NCBI GenBank assembly: GCA_013349725.1
Contig: DUZB01000200.1
Location: 1-7,981 of the forward strand
DNA length: 7,981 nt
Direction of reading: 5' to 3'
Source: Deltaproteobacteria bacterium
GTDB taxonomy: Bacteria > Desulfobacterota > DSM-4660 > Desulfatiglandales > Desulfatiglandaceae
Below, piece after piece: positions 1 through 6,899 of the stretch. The notes below the pieces were generated by a model. That model was given only the letters and a program-made list of their open reading frames with translations. It did no database searches and was not told where the DNA came from. The translations under genes were made by a program, and so were the position numbers. The stretch's first letter is position 1, and each line of letters opens with the position of its first letter.

Positions 1-99
1 GTAAACCGTCTCCTGAAAAATTTTGCGCAGACGAAGAAGATGATGGAGCGTTTTACAAAAAAAGGTGGGTTGCGGGGCCTGTCCTCGCTGTTTGGATAA
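1..99 (+). CDS. ffh: Signal recognition particle protein Ffh, C-terminal end (partial)
   Basis: Only the last 32 codons and the TAA stop (97-99) lie inside the window; the frame is open to the left edge. The visible residues begin VNRLLKNFAQTKKMMERFTK and end in a Gly/Leu-rich tail (GGLRGLSSLFG), typical of the end of the methionine-rich M domain of Ffh. In the family this domain binds 4.5S RNA and the signal sequences of nascent membrane proteins; the GTPase (NG) domain would lie upstream. Position just before rpsP matches the common ffh-rpsP-khpA-rimM-trmD-rplS order. The call rests on a short fragment plus synteny, and synteny adds much of the weight. Confidence 0.85.
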   Translation, partial: VNRLLKNFAQTKKMMERFTKKGGLRGLSSLFG

Positions 100-133
100 A
101 CGAATACACATAACAGGGGGTTAATACAAGCAG

Positions 134-397
134 ATGGCAGTTAGAATTCGATTAACAAGAATGGGCGCCAAGAAAAAACCTTTTTACCGTTTAGTTGCGA
201 CAGATTCAGAATCGCCTCGGGATGGCAGGTTTCTTGAAATTCTGGGGTATTATGATCCCATGAAAGAACCGGCTGAAGTAAAGGTGCATGGAGAAAAAGT
301 GACCTACTGGCTCGAAAAAGGCGCCAAGGTTTCCGGTTCGGCAAGGTCTATTTTGAAAAAAGAAGGGCTTTTAAGTCCTCAGCCGGCGACGAATTGA
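134..397 (+). CDS. rpsP: 30S ribosomal protein S16
   Basis: This 87-residue protein is a full-length bS16, a small-subunit protein that binds 16S rRNA and is needed for 30S assembly. The N-terminus MAVRIRLTRMGAKKKPFYRL is the family signature, followed by VATDSESPRDGRFLEILGYYDP, a tract characteristic of S16, in residues 21-42. The start is ATG; a purine-rich AGGGGGT (115-121) lies 12 bases upstream, slightly far for a ribosome binding site. It follows ffh by 34 bases, with no obvious terminator between them, and is followed 16 bases later by khpA, so it is likely co-transcribed with both. Nothing about the protein looks unusual. Confidence 0.98.
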   Translation: MAVRIRLTRMGAKKKPFYRLVATDSESPRDGRFLEILGYYDPMKEPAEVKVHGEKVTYWLEKGAKVSGSARSILKKEGLLSPQPATN

Positions 398-413
398 TGC
401 GAGGTGAATCGGG

Positions 414-644
414 ATGAAGGACTTAATTTCCTATATTGCCAAAGCGCTTGTGGATAACCCGGAAGAAGTTGGCGTTACTGAAGTAGAGGGAGAACAAACC
501 TCCGTTATTGAGTTGAAAGTGGCCAAGAACGATTTGGGTAAAGTCATAGGCAAACAGGGTCGAACAGCACGCGCCATGAGAACCATTCTCAGTGTAGCCT
601 CCACCAAGGTAAATAAGAGATCTGTGCTGGAGATCATAGAATAG
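414..644 (+). CDS. khpA: KH domain RNA-binding protein KhpA
   Basis: This small 76-residue protein is a single KH domain of the KhpA (formerly YlqC, UPF0109) family. The diagnostic segment [19 protein letters not shown] (residues 41-59) contains the GxxG loop as GKQG at 46-49, which in KH domains contacts RNA backbone. The family binds RNA, commonly as a heterodimer with KhpB/Jag in Firmicutes; whether a KhpB partner exists here cannot be told from this window. The ATG start has a good ribosome binding site, GAGGTG (401-406), 7 bases upstream. Its place between rpsP and rimM is conserved across many bacteria and supports a role in RNA or ribosome biology. Confidence 0.95.
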   Translation: MKDLISYIAKALVDNPEEVGVTEVEGEQTSVIELKVAKNDLGKVIGKQGRTARAMRTILSVASTKVNKRSVLEIIE

Positions 645-646
645 GC

Positions 647-1183
647 TTGGATTCAGTTGCATCCGGAAATTTACTGGTGATAGGGAAGGTCACGAAGGCC
701 CATGGTCTCAAAGGTCTTCTTAGGGTTTATTCTTACGCCCGGTCGGAAGAAGCTTTTCAGGGTTCCCCTACCGTCTTCCTAAGCAAAGAGGAATGGGAAA
801 ACGCCCGGGAATTTCATGTCATATCTGTGGCAGCCTATAAAAACGGTGTTCTGTTGGCATTGGAAGGAATTTCCTCCATTGAAATGGCGGAGCATCTCAA
901 GGGGGCGGAAGTTCTTATTGAAAAGAGCTCCATTGTCCGTGCGGATGATGAATATTTCTGGCATGAATTGACAGGATTGAAGGTTTTTTTGAACACAGGG
1001 GAGTATTTAGGCGACGTTTCCGGCATCATCAGTGAAAAAGGGAATGATATTTATCTCGTAAGGAATGGGGACAGGGAGTGGCCTATTCCCGCGACCCATG
1101 AGGTGGTGCGCGAGATCGATCTGGAATCGGGGACAATGATCATTTGTCCTCTGGAGGGAATGCTTGATTTGAATGAGGTTTGA
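647..1183 (+). CDS. rimM: Ribosome maturation factor RimM
   Basis: RimM assists late 30S maturation, acting on the 16S 3' (head) domain through ribosomal protein S19. The 178-residue protein has the expected two domains: an N-terminal RimM barrel (about residues 9-95, with VIGKVTKAHGLKGLLRV at 11-27) and a C-terminal PRC barrel (about 101-175, with WHELTGLKV at 105-113 and IPATHEVVREIDL at 147-159). The start is TTG, two bases after the khpA stop. The only purine-rich element upstream is a weak GGAG (629-632) about 14 bases away, so translation probably relies on coupling to khpA. No ATG or GTG start fits the conserved N-terminus better; the GTG codon at residue 11 would cut into the core. 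Its 3' end overlaps trmD by 11 bases. Confidence 0.96.
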   Translation: MDSVASGNLLVIGKVTKAHGLKGLLRVYSYARSEEAFQGSPTVFLSKEEWENAREFHVISVAAYKNGVLLALEGISSIEMAEHLKGAEVLIEKSSIVRADDEYFWHELTGLKVFLNTGEYLGDVSGIISEKGNDIYLVRNGDREWPIPATHEVVREIDLESGTMIICPLEGMLDLNEV

Positions 1184-1892
1184 TGTCCTTACCATATTCC
1201 CCGGGATGTTTGCAGGATACCTGGATGAAGGCCTACTGGGCAAGGCAATCCAAAGAGGGCTCATAGACATACGACTGGTGGACATACGCGACTTTGCCGA
1301 GGGGCCGCACAGGTCGACGGATGATCGCCCCTACGGCGGAGGAGAGGGGATGGTTATGAAACCGGAACCCATATGTGAGGCCGTCGAGTCGGTTGAAAGA
1401 GTAAGCAACCGGAGTCTTGTTATTCTCCTGAGCCCTCAGGGAGAGACCTTCAGGCAGTCTGAGGCCTGGAAACTTGCTGAACTGGATCAGGTCATTATGG
1501 TCTGCGGAAGGTACGAGGGAATTGATGAGAGGGTTCGGTTGACCTGCGTGGATCGGGAACTTTCCATCGGGGATTATGTCCTCAATGGTGGAGAGGTAGG
1601 CGCCATGGTCATTATTGATTCAGTCACCCGGCTTATACCTGGAGTTCTCGGTGGAGAAAGGTCCACCGCAGAGGATTCCTTTGAAGAAGGGCTTCTGGAA
1701 TATCCGCAATATACCAGGCCGAGAGTTTTCAAGGGGAAAGAAGTCCCTGAAGTCCTTTTGTCGGGGAATCATGAGCGGATCCGCCAGTGGCGCAGAGCAG
1801 AGTCCCTGAAGAAAACTCTCAAGAGAAGACCCGATCTGCTGCCGGATGCGGAACTTACGGATCAGGATAAAATTTTTCTGGCTGGACTGTAA
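1173..1892 (+). CDS. trmD: tRNA (guanine-37-N1)-methyltransferase TrmD
   Basis: TrmD uses S-adenosylmethionine to make m1G37 next to the anticodon, which prevents +1 frameshifting. The 239-residue protein shows the family landmarks in order: MRFDVLTIFPGMF at the start, DRPYGGGEGMVMKPEP (51-66), the SPOUT trefoil-knot motifs GRYEGIDERV (112-121) and SIGDYVLNGGE (131-141), R153 in VTRLIPG, and D168 in the DSFEEGLLEYPQYTRP tract. D168 and R153 correspond to the catalytic Asp169 and Arg154 of the E. coli enzyme. The C-terminal tRNA-binding region (SGNHERIRQWRR onward) is intact. The ATG lies inside the end of rimM (11-base overlap), indicating translational coupling. Length and motifs are ordinary. 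Confidence 0.98.
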   Translation: MRFDVLTIFPGMFAGYLDEGLLGKAIQRGLIDIRLVDIRDFAEGPHRSTDDRPYGGGEGMVMKPEPICEAVESVERVSNRSLVILLSPQGETFRQSEAWKLAELDQVIMVCGRYEGIDERVRLTCVDRELSIGDYVLNGGEVGAMVIIDSVTRLIPGVLGGERSTAEDSFEEGLLEYPQYTRPRVFKGKEVPEVLLSGNHERIRQWRRAESLKKTLKRRPDLLPDAELTDQDKIFLAGL

Positions 1893-1903
1893 AGGGAACC
1901 CCG

Positions 1904-2467
1904 TTGCGTCTTTACACAGGGCTCATTCATTTTCCTGTATACAATAGAAACTCCCAGAAAATCGCCTCTTCCATAACGACGCTGGATATCCATGACCTGG
2001 CCCGGCTTGCAAGAACGTACAGCGTTGAAGGGCTTTTTATTGTCACGCCTCTGGAAGATCAGCAGGAGATTGCGGCCGAAATTGTAAGACACTGGCTGAA
2101 GGGGTATGGCGCTCGCTATAACAAAGACAGAAAGGAAGCCATTCATCTCGTCGCTGTTGTTCCATCCCTGGAACAGGTTGTTGCCGCTGTAAAAAAAAAG
2201 GAAGGGCAAACCCCATTGATTATCGCGACCGACGCGGGAGAGCGGAGTCATCGGTCTTTGTCCTATTACGGTGCGAGAAAAATAATCGAGGAAGACACGG
2301 TTGTTCTTCTGCTGTTCGGAACAGCCTGGGGTCTTCATGATGAGCTCCTGGAAACAGTTGATTATGTGTTAGCCCCCATTACGGGCCGAACCGGTTACAA
2401 TCACCTGTCGGTCAGGGCAGCAGCCGCCATCATCATAGACCGCCTCACTGGCAGAGAAACAGAATGA
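1904..2467 (+). CDS. SPOUT-class RNA methyltransferase family protein, substrate unknown (COG4752 type)
   Basis: This 187-residue protein resembles the COG4752 / SAM-dependent RNA methyltransferase family (PF09936 type), known structurally from Thermotoga, where a member also lies between trmD and rplS. Visible landmarks are the N-terminal RLYTGLIHFPVYN (2-14), TDAGERSHRSLSYYGARKII (109-128), the strand and loop LLLFGTAWGL (135-144), and the C-terminal HLSVRAAAAIIIDRL (167-181), consistent with a trefoil-knot cofactor site. It is therefore probably a methyltransferase, but I know of no established substrate. The start is TTG with AAGGGA (1892-1897) 6 bases upstream, overlapping the trmD stop codon. 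It is about 52 residues shorter than TrmD and lacks TrmD's tRNA-binding tail. Family assignment is from recall of motif and context, not a search. Confidence 0.85.
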   Translation: MRLYTGLIHFPVYNRNSQKIASSITTLDIHDLARLARTYSVEGLFIVTPLEDQQEIAAEIVRHWLKGYGARYNKDRKEAIHLVAVVPSLEQVVAAVKKKEGQTPLIIATDAGERSHRSLSYYGARKIIEEDTVVLLLFGTAWGLHDELLETVDYVLAPITGRTGYNHLSVRAAAAIIIDRLTGRETE

Positions 2468-2538
2468 CCGGACAGCAATGAACCAAGAACGAAGCACGCG
2501 AACCAAGCACTAAAAACGAAACACGAAGGAGCAAAGAA
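2468..2538 (+). repeat. Nearly T-free repetitive leader upstream of rplS
   Basis: The 71-base gap between the methyltransferase gene and rplS contains only two T residues on the + strand (2479 and 2511). It is built from related short units: GAACCAAG at 2480-2487 and 2500-2507, and ACGAAGCACG / ACGAAACACG at 2489-2498 and 2516-2525. It ends in the rplS ribosome binding site AAGGAG (2526-2531), 7 bases before the ATG. The transcript here should be almost unstructured, which may favour efficient L19 translation; that role is inference. It could equally be a degenerate copy of a dispersed genomic simple repeat. Confidence 0.6.
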
Positions 2539-2883
2539 ATGAATGTCATAGAGATGCTCGAAAAGGAGCAGATGCGCGGCGATATCCCCACCTTCAGGCC
2601 AGGGGACACCGTTAAGGTACATGCCAGGATCAAGGAAGGCGAAAAAGAGCGGATCCAGGTATTTCAAGGGGTTGTTATCAGGAAGCGAAACGGAAACACC
2701 GGGGCCACTTTTACAGTCAGGAAGATTTCCTATGGGATAGGAGTGGAACGTATTTTCCCTTTTCATTCCCCGCTTATTGATAAAGTGGAAGTGTTAAGCA
2801 GGGGTAAAGTCAGAAGATCCCGTCTCTATTATTTACGTAAGCTGAGAGGAAAGGCTGCCAGAATAAAAGAAAAGAGATTCTAA
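2539..2883 (+). CDS. rplS: 50S ribosomal protein L19
   Basis: This 114-residue protein is a full-length bL19, a large-subunit protein located at the 30S-50S interface. Family hallmarks are [20 protein letters not shown] (19-38), [13 protein letters not shown] (40-52), [20 protein letters not shown] (57-76) and the basic C-terminus [20 protein letters not shown]. The ATG start has a strong AAGGAG (2526-2531) at 7 bases, much better than the signals of the neighbouring enzyme genes and fitting for an abundant ribosomal protein. It is preceded by an unusual T-poor repetitive leader and followed after 59 bases by rnhB. Confidence 0.98.
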   Translation: MNVIEMLEKEQMRGDIPTFRPGDTVKVHARIKEGEKERIQVFQGVVIRKRNGNTGATFTVRKISYGIGVERIFPFHSPLIDKVEVLSRGKVRRSRLYYLRKLRGKAARIKEKRF

Positions 2884-2942
2884 TTTCTGGAAAAAGGACT
2901 GAAAGAAAGCAAACCCCAAGCCATTTTGAGAGAAAACGGGAA

Positions 2943-3590
2943 GTGTTTCCTCCTGAAAATCTGAATCTTTTCCTGCAAAACGTTTTCCGTGCGCCTGACA
3001 GGCCCACCTTCCATGAAGAGGCTGCACGGGAAGCGGGATTTTCCATCATTGCCGGGGTTGATGAGGTTGGTCGGGGGCCTCTTGCGGGACCTGTTGTTGC
3101 CGCCGCGGTTATTCTGCCTGAAAGCCCTCTTCTTCCCGGAGTGAAAGATTCGAAGTTGATGACGCCAAAATCGCGTGAGGAGGCGTTCGAAGCTATCCGT
3201 TTTGAGGCCCTGTCTGCGGCTGTAGGTGTGGTTTCCCGTGCTTATATAGATCGTTTTAATATTCTCAAGGCATCTCTCGAAGCCATGGCGCGTGCGGTCC
3301 GCTCCCTTGACCCACAGCCTGAATTCCTGCTCGTAGACGGAATTCATCCGGTTTCATTACCCATCCCCCAGCAATGTCTGAAAAAGGGTGATCAGGTCAG
3401 CCTGAGCATCTCCGCTGCTTCCGTAGTTGCCAAGGTGTATCGGGACAGGATCATGACGGCATACCATGATGTTTTTCCAGCCTATGGTTTTGCACAAAAC
3501 AAAGGGTATGGAACGCCTCAACACCTTGAGGCGTTAAAAAAATATGGGCCAAGTCCGATTCATCGCCTCACATTCAGGAGGGTCCTGTAA
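2943..3590 (+). CDS. rnhB: Ribonuclease HII
   Basis: RNase HII cuts RNA in RNA-DNA hybrids and nicks at single ribonucleotides embedded in DNA. The 215-residue protein carries the four catalytic acidic residues expected: D40 and E41 in GVDEVGRGPLAGP, D132 in LLVDG, and D150 in KKGDQ. The GRG motif (43-45) and the GYGTPQH segment, which recognise the RNA-DNA junction in the family, are present, as is SISAASVVAKVYRDR (155-169). The start is GTG at 2943. The frame stays open upstream through the gap to rplS, but that stretch has no ATG, GTG or TTG, so GTG is the only reasonable choice. The ribosome binding site is weak (GAGAG at 2928-2932). About 35 residues precede the catalytic core, slightly long for the family. 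Confidence 0.97.
   Translation: MFPPENLNLFLQNVFRAPDRPTFHEEAAREAGFSIIAGVDEVGRGPLAGPVVAAAVILPESPLLPGVKDSKLMTPKSREEAFEAIRFEALSAAVGVVSRAYIDRFNILKASLEAMARAVRSLDPQPEFLLVDGIHPVSLPIPQQCLKKGDQVSLSISAASVVAKVYRDRIMTAYHDVFPAYGFAQNKGYGTPQHLEALKKYGPSPIHRLTFRRVL
3576..3581 (+). promoter_or_regulatory. Ribosome binding site for yraN inside the end of rnhB
   Basis: A consensus AGGAGG lies within the last codons of rnhB, 9 bases before a TTG that directly abuts the rnhB stop codon TAA (3588-3590). This strong site is the main reason for accepting TTG at 3591 as the yraN start. Confidence 0.75.
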
Positions 3591-3959
3591 TTGACAAAAG
3601 AGAGACTTGAACTCGGACATCTTGGGGAAGAGTTGGCTTTTAAGGAAGTTCGGCGCCTTGGCTATAAGGAGATTGAGCGCAATTACCGATGCCCGCTTGG
3701 GGAAGTGGATCTCATTGCAAGAGATGGGGATACGCTGGTTTTCCTGGAAATAAAGACCAGGAAAGGCCGGCCTCTCGGTTATGCCAAAGAGGCGGTAAAC
3801 GAAAGGAAAAAAAGACAGATTTCAAAAGTGGCGCTGACTTATATGAAAAACAAAAAATGCTTTGGAGTAAAGGCAAGATTCGACGTTGTGGCAGTTTCTT
3901 TGGGCCAGGGTAAGCCGGAGCTTGAAGTGATAAAGAATGCCTTTGAACTGGCCTACTGA
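3591..3959 (+). CDS. yraN: YraN / UPF0102 family nuclease-fold protein
   Basis: This 122-residue protein belongs to the UPF0102 (YraN) family, which has a restriction-endonuclease-like fold. The family signature is complete: LGHLGEELAFKEVRRLGYK (8-26), NYRCPLGEVDLIARDGDTLV (31-50) and FLEIKTRKG (51-59). E38, D40, E53 and K55 form a PD-(D/E)xK-like constellation (GExD followed by ExK), the arrangement used for metal-dependent cleavage in that superfamily. A precise cellular role is not established to my knowledge; possible roles in DNA processing or repair are inferred from the fold and from the common pairing with rnhB. The start is TTG, directly after the rnhB stop, with a consensus ribosome binding site at 3576-3581. 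Confidence 0.95.
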   Translation: MTKERLELGHLGEELAFKEVRRLGYKEIERNYRCPLGEVDLIARDGDTLVFLEIKTRKGRPLGYAKEAVNERKKRQISKVALTYMKNKKCFGVKARFDVVAVSLGQGKPELEVIKNAFELAY

Positions 3960-3974
3960 CAGGAATCGCATTCC

Positions 3975-4847
3975 ATGAATACCCTTATTGAAACGAAGCC
4001 TGGCCTCTTGTACATGGTTGCAACGCCCATTGGAAACATGGGTGACATAACCTTGCGCGCCTTGGAAATTCTGAGAAGCGTTGATTTGATTGCCGCGGAG
4101 AATGTCACAAGGACCAGAGGCCTCTGCCGGCACTACGAGATCCAGGCAAGGCTGACTAAATACAATGAGCACAACAGGGCGAGAAAGGCAGGAGAGCTTA
4201 CAGAAAAACTCAAATCCGGGTGGAGCGTTGCGCTGGTAACCGATGCCGGGACACCGGGCATTTCAGATCCAGGTGCTTTCCTCACAAACAGGGTCGTTGA
4301 GGAAGGGATACAGGTTATTCCGGTGCCGGGGCCTTCCTCGGTCGTATCTGCTCTTTCCATATCGGGAATGTCGAGCGGCACTTTTGTTTTCGTGGGATTT
4401 CTGCCAAACAAGAAAGGGAAAAGGCGGCAGGAATTAACCCATATTGCTTCCGAAAAGCGAACCATGGTTTTTTTTGAAGCACCCCATCGCATCGTAGCAA
4501 TGCTTACAGATCTGTACGATATTTTTGGGAACAGACCAATGGTCATGGTTCGTGAGATGACCAAGGTCTTTGAAGAGGTGGAAAGAGGTCCTGTCGGCAG
4601 TATCCTCGAAATTCTCAAGGATCGCGAAATCAAGGGCGAATTCACCCTGGTTGTAGCAGGCAGTGAGGAGACGGAAAGTCCCCCGTCATTAAGTGAGGAG
4701 GCTTTAAATAAATTGGATACCCTGCTCGAAGAGAGCCATGGAACTGTAAAGGATATTGCCCAGCGTATTGCCATGGAAGAGGGGATTTCCTACAGACGGG
4801 TTTATAAAGAATGCATCTCCAGGAAAAACGCCCGCAAGAACCCTTAG
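3975..4847 (+). CDS. rsmI: 16S rRNA (cytidine-1402-2'-O)-methyltransferase RsmI
   Basis: RsmI 2'-O-methylates C1402 in the ribosomal P site using S-adenosylmethionine. The 290-residue protein has the family core: LYMVATPIGNMGDITLRAL (12-30), VTDAGTPGISDPG (88-100), VPGPSSVVSALSISG (117-131), FVGFLP (139-144), FFEAPHR (166-172) and GEFTLVVAG (221-229). A C-terminal helical extension runs to residue 290. The normally near-invariant AEDTR segment reads AENVT (41-45) with spacing unchanged, so the Asp, Thr and Arg of that motif are all replaced; the effect on activity is unknown. The start is ATG with AGGAA (3961-3965) 9 bases upstream, 15 bases after yraN. HPr begins 4 bases after the stop. Confidence 0.95.
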   Translation: MNTLIETKPGLLYMVATPIGNMGDITLRALEILRSVDLIAAENVTRTRGLCRHYEIQARLTKYNEHNRARKAGELTEKLKSGWSVALVTDAGTPGISDPGAFLTNRVVEEGIQVIPVPGPSSVVSALSISGMSSGTFVFVGFLPNKKGKRRQELTHIASEKRTMVFFEAPHRIVAMLTDLYDIFGNRPMVMVREMTKVFEEVERGPVGSILEILKDREIKGEFTLVVAGSEETESPPSLSEEALNKLDTLLEESHGTVKDIAQRIAMEEGISYRRVYKECISRKNARKNP

Positions 4848-4851
4848 ATTT

Positions 4852-5124
4852 ATGGAAACAGTAAGAAAACTAAAGATAATAAACGATTTGGGACTTCATG
4901 CGCGAGCAGCCGGAAAGATCGTGGATCTGGCAAAGCAGTATAGATCGCAATTGATTCTCAAAAAGGACGGACAAGAAGTGGACGGTTCCAGCATCCTGTC
5001 CATACTGACCCTGTCATGTCCGAAGGGTACGGAAATGCAAGCCAGAATTATTGGGGTCGATTCAGAGGATTTTATGGAAACATTATCCCGGTTGTTTGAA
5101 CAGCGTTTTGGAGAAGAGAGATGA
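4852..5124 (+). CDS. ptsH: Phosphocarrier protein HPr
   Basis: HPr accepts a phosphoryl group from enzyme I and passes it to EII-type proteins or regulators. The 90-residue protein has the active-site motif GLHARAAGKIV (14-24) with phosphorylatable H16. S47, in GSSILSIL (45-52), aligns with the regulatory Ser46 of Gram-positive HPr, so an HPr kinase could act on it; no hprK is visible here. The frame is open further upstream, to an ATG at 4756, but that extension would overlap rsmI by about 90 bases and lies outside the HPr fold; the ATG at 4852 matches the usual N-terminus. No clear ribosome binding site precedes it, so coupling to rsmI (4-base gap) is likely. Its end overlaps ptsI in an ATGA arrangement. 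Confidence 0.94.
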   Translation: METVRKLKIINDLGLHARAAGKIVDLAKQYRSQLILKKDGQEVDGSSILSILTLSCPKGTEMQARIIGVDSEDFMETLSRLFEQRFGEER

Positions 5125-6899
5125 AACAGGATTCCAGCGCTGAGACAAAAACATTGCATGGAGTTCCCGTTCATGCCGGAATTGTCATTGGAAAGGCCCA
5201 TCTTGTAGACCGATCCCAAGTCAAGATCATTTACCAGTATATTGTGGATGACGGACAGGTCGAAAGGGAAATTGAACGATTCAAAGATTCGGTCAAAACC
5301 GTTGAAAACCAGTTGATTGCAATCAAAAACGGAATGCCCGAAAAAGTCAAGGATCATTCGTTCATCCTGGACAGTCATCTCATGATGCTCAAAGACAGCA
5401 TGTTCCTGGATGCCAGCATCAAGAAGATTCGAAAAGAAAAGATCAATGCCGAATGGGCTGTCAAAAAATCTCTCCAGGAGATCCGAGAAGTTTTTGGCCA
5501 GATAGAAGACGATTACATCCGAGATCGCATCTCCGATGTGGAAAACGTTACGGAAAGAATACTGAGAACGCTTTCGGGAGAAATGCAGCAAAGCCTGGCT
5601 GAAATCAACCAGCGGGTTATCATTGTGGCCCACGACTTGTCTCCGGCAGATACGACCGAACTGAACCTCAGTAAGGTAAAGGGATTTATTACAGATATCG
5701 GAGGCAAGACGTCTCACACGGCCATTATGGCGCAGGCCCTGGAGATTCCGGCGGTGGTGGGCCTCAAATCTGCCACGCAGTGGGTACATGACGGCGACTT
5801 GCTCATTGTGGATGGGACTACAGGGGACGTGATTATCAACCCTGATGACCAGGCCATTCTCCACGCCCAGGAGAAACAACTCAAATTTGAGAAATACCAG
5901 TCAAGCATTGTCAGGCTGAGCCATCTTCCTGCGGAGACTCTTGATGGGTTCAGGATAGCTGTCTCAGGGAATATTGAATTTCTCGAGGAAGTTGCCGCTG
6001 TAAAAGATAATGGAGGCGAGGGGATCGGGCTTTACAGGACCGAGTTCCTTTACTTGAGAAATAAAGGCTTTCCAAGTGAAGAAGAACTTTTCGAAGACTA
6101 CCGGGAAGTGGCCGAAATTATAAACCCTTTTCCGGTAAGAATACGAACGTTAGACCTTGGGGGCGATAAGTTTGCTTCTAAACTTGATATTTCAAAGGAG
6201 TTGAACCCGGCTCTTGGGTTGCGGGCTATTCGTTTCTGCCTGAAAGAACCGGATATATTTAAAAGCCAGTTGAGCGCCATTTTACGGGCAAGCATTTATG
6301 GTAAAATCGAATTGATGTTTCCCATGGTATCCGGGTTGCAGGAATTAATAGATGCCAAAAAGATTTTGGATGAGGTGAAAAGTGATCTGGATCACCGAAA
6401 TATTGAATACGACCGGGATATGAAGATCGGTATCATGATAGAAGTTCCTGCGGCCGTGGCCGTGGCGGACGTGCTGGCCCGTCATGTGGACTTCTTCAGC
6501 ATTGGAACCAATGACCTGATCCAGTATTCCCTTGCCATTGACAGGGTCAACGAAAACGTTGCCTATATGTATCAGCCGTTTCACCCGGCAATTCTCAGGA
6601 TGCTGAAATTCACGGTGCAGGCGGCAAAAAAGGAGAAAATTCCGGTTTCCCTGTGCGGAGAAATGGCAGGAGATCCCCTTTGCGTTGCCATTCTGCTTTG
6701 CCTGGGATTTGACGGCCTCAGCATGAATGCCAGGGCGATTCCTCTTATCAAAAAGATTATCAGGGCCACCTCTATGGAACAGGCAAGACTGGATTTTGAA
6801 AATGTGATGGCGCTCGATACGGCAAAAGAAGTGAACACCTATGTGCTTGAACGCGTCAGAAGTCAGTTCCCTGAACTGGTGGAAAGAGGATATATATAG
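5121..6899 (+). CDS. ptsI: Phosphoenolpyruvate-protein phosphotransferase (PTS enzyme I)
   Basis: Enzyme I takes phosphate from phosphoenolpyruvate onto a histidine and transfers it to HPr. The 592-residue protein has the full domain order: an N-terminal segment (GVPVHAGIVIGKA, 14-26), the HPr-binding helical region (about 45-150), the swivelling phosphohistidine domain with GGKTSHTAIMAQ (194-205, active H199), and the C-terminal PEP-binding barrel. Barrel landmarks are GLYRTEFLY (303-311, R306), RTLDLGGDK (342-350), E441 in MIEVPAA, GTNDLIQY (462-469, D465) and C512 in SLCGEMAG. There is no N-terminal GAF domain, so it is the ptsI type rather than PtsP of the nitrogen PTS. Its ATG overlaps the HPr stop by 4 bases. 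No EII gene is nearby, so whether it serves transport or regulation is open. Confidence 0.95.
   Translation: MKQDSSAETKTLHGVPVHAGIVIGKAHLVDRSQVKIIYQYIVDDGQVEREIERFKDSVKTVENQLIAIKNGMPEKVKDHSFILDSHLMMLKDSMFLDASIKKIRKEKINAEWAVKKSLQEIREVFGQIEDDYIRDRISDVENVTERILRTLSGEMQQSLAEINQRVIIVAHDLSPADTTELNLSKVKGFITDIGGKTSHTAIMAQALEIPAVVGLKSATQWVHDGDLLIVDGTTGDVIINPDDQAILHAQEKQLKFEKYQSSIVRLSHLPAETLDGFRIAVSGNIEFLEEVAAVKDNGGEGIGLYRTEFLYLRNKGFPSEEELFEDYREVAEIINPFPVRIRTLDLGGDKFASKLDISKELNPALGLRAIRFCLKEPDIFKSQLSAILRASIYGKIELMFPMVSGLQELIDAKKILDEVKSDLDHRNIEYDRDMKIGIMIEVPAAVAVADVLARHVDFFSIGTNDLIQYSLAIDRVNENVAYMYQPFHPAILRMLKFTVQAAKKEKIPVSLCGEMAGDPLCVAILLCLGFDGLSMNARAIPLIKKIIRATSMEQARLDFENVMALDTAKEVNTYVLERVRSQFPELVERGYI
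6885..6890 (+). promoter_or_regulatory. Ribosome binding site for smpB inside the end of ptsI
   Basis: AGAGGA lies 8 bases before a GTG at 6899 that overlaps the last base of the ptsI stop codon. It favours the GTG start over the in-frame ATG at 6926, which has its own weaker GAGGG (6916-6920) 5 bases upstream. Confidence 0.55.

Noticed and set aside
1862..2338. 158-codon minus-strand frame opposite the COG4752 methyltransferase gene
   Set aside because: It is antisense to a gene with recognisable family motifs and has no domain of its own.
4133..4774. 213-codon minus-strand open frame opposite rsmI
   Set aside because: Ser/Arg/Pro-rich composition typical of an antisense shadow, with no independent start signals or motifs.
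4756..4851. Longer HPr frame starting at an ATG at 4756
   Set aside because: The extra 32 residues overlap the end of rsmI in another frame and do not resemble HPr; the standard HPr N-terminus begins at the ATG at 4852.
4896..5879. 327-codon open frame on the minus strand opposite HPr and ptsI
   Set aside because: It lies wholly opposite two well-supported genes, its translation shows no recognisable domain, and it is explained by codon bias on the coding strand.
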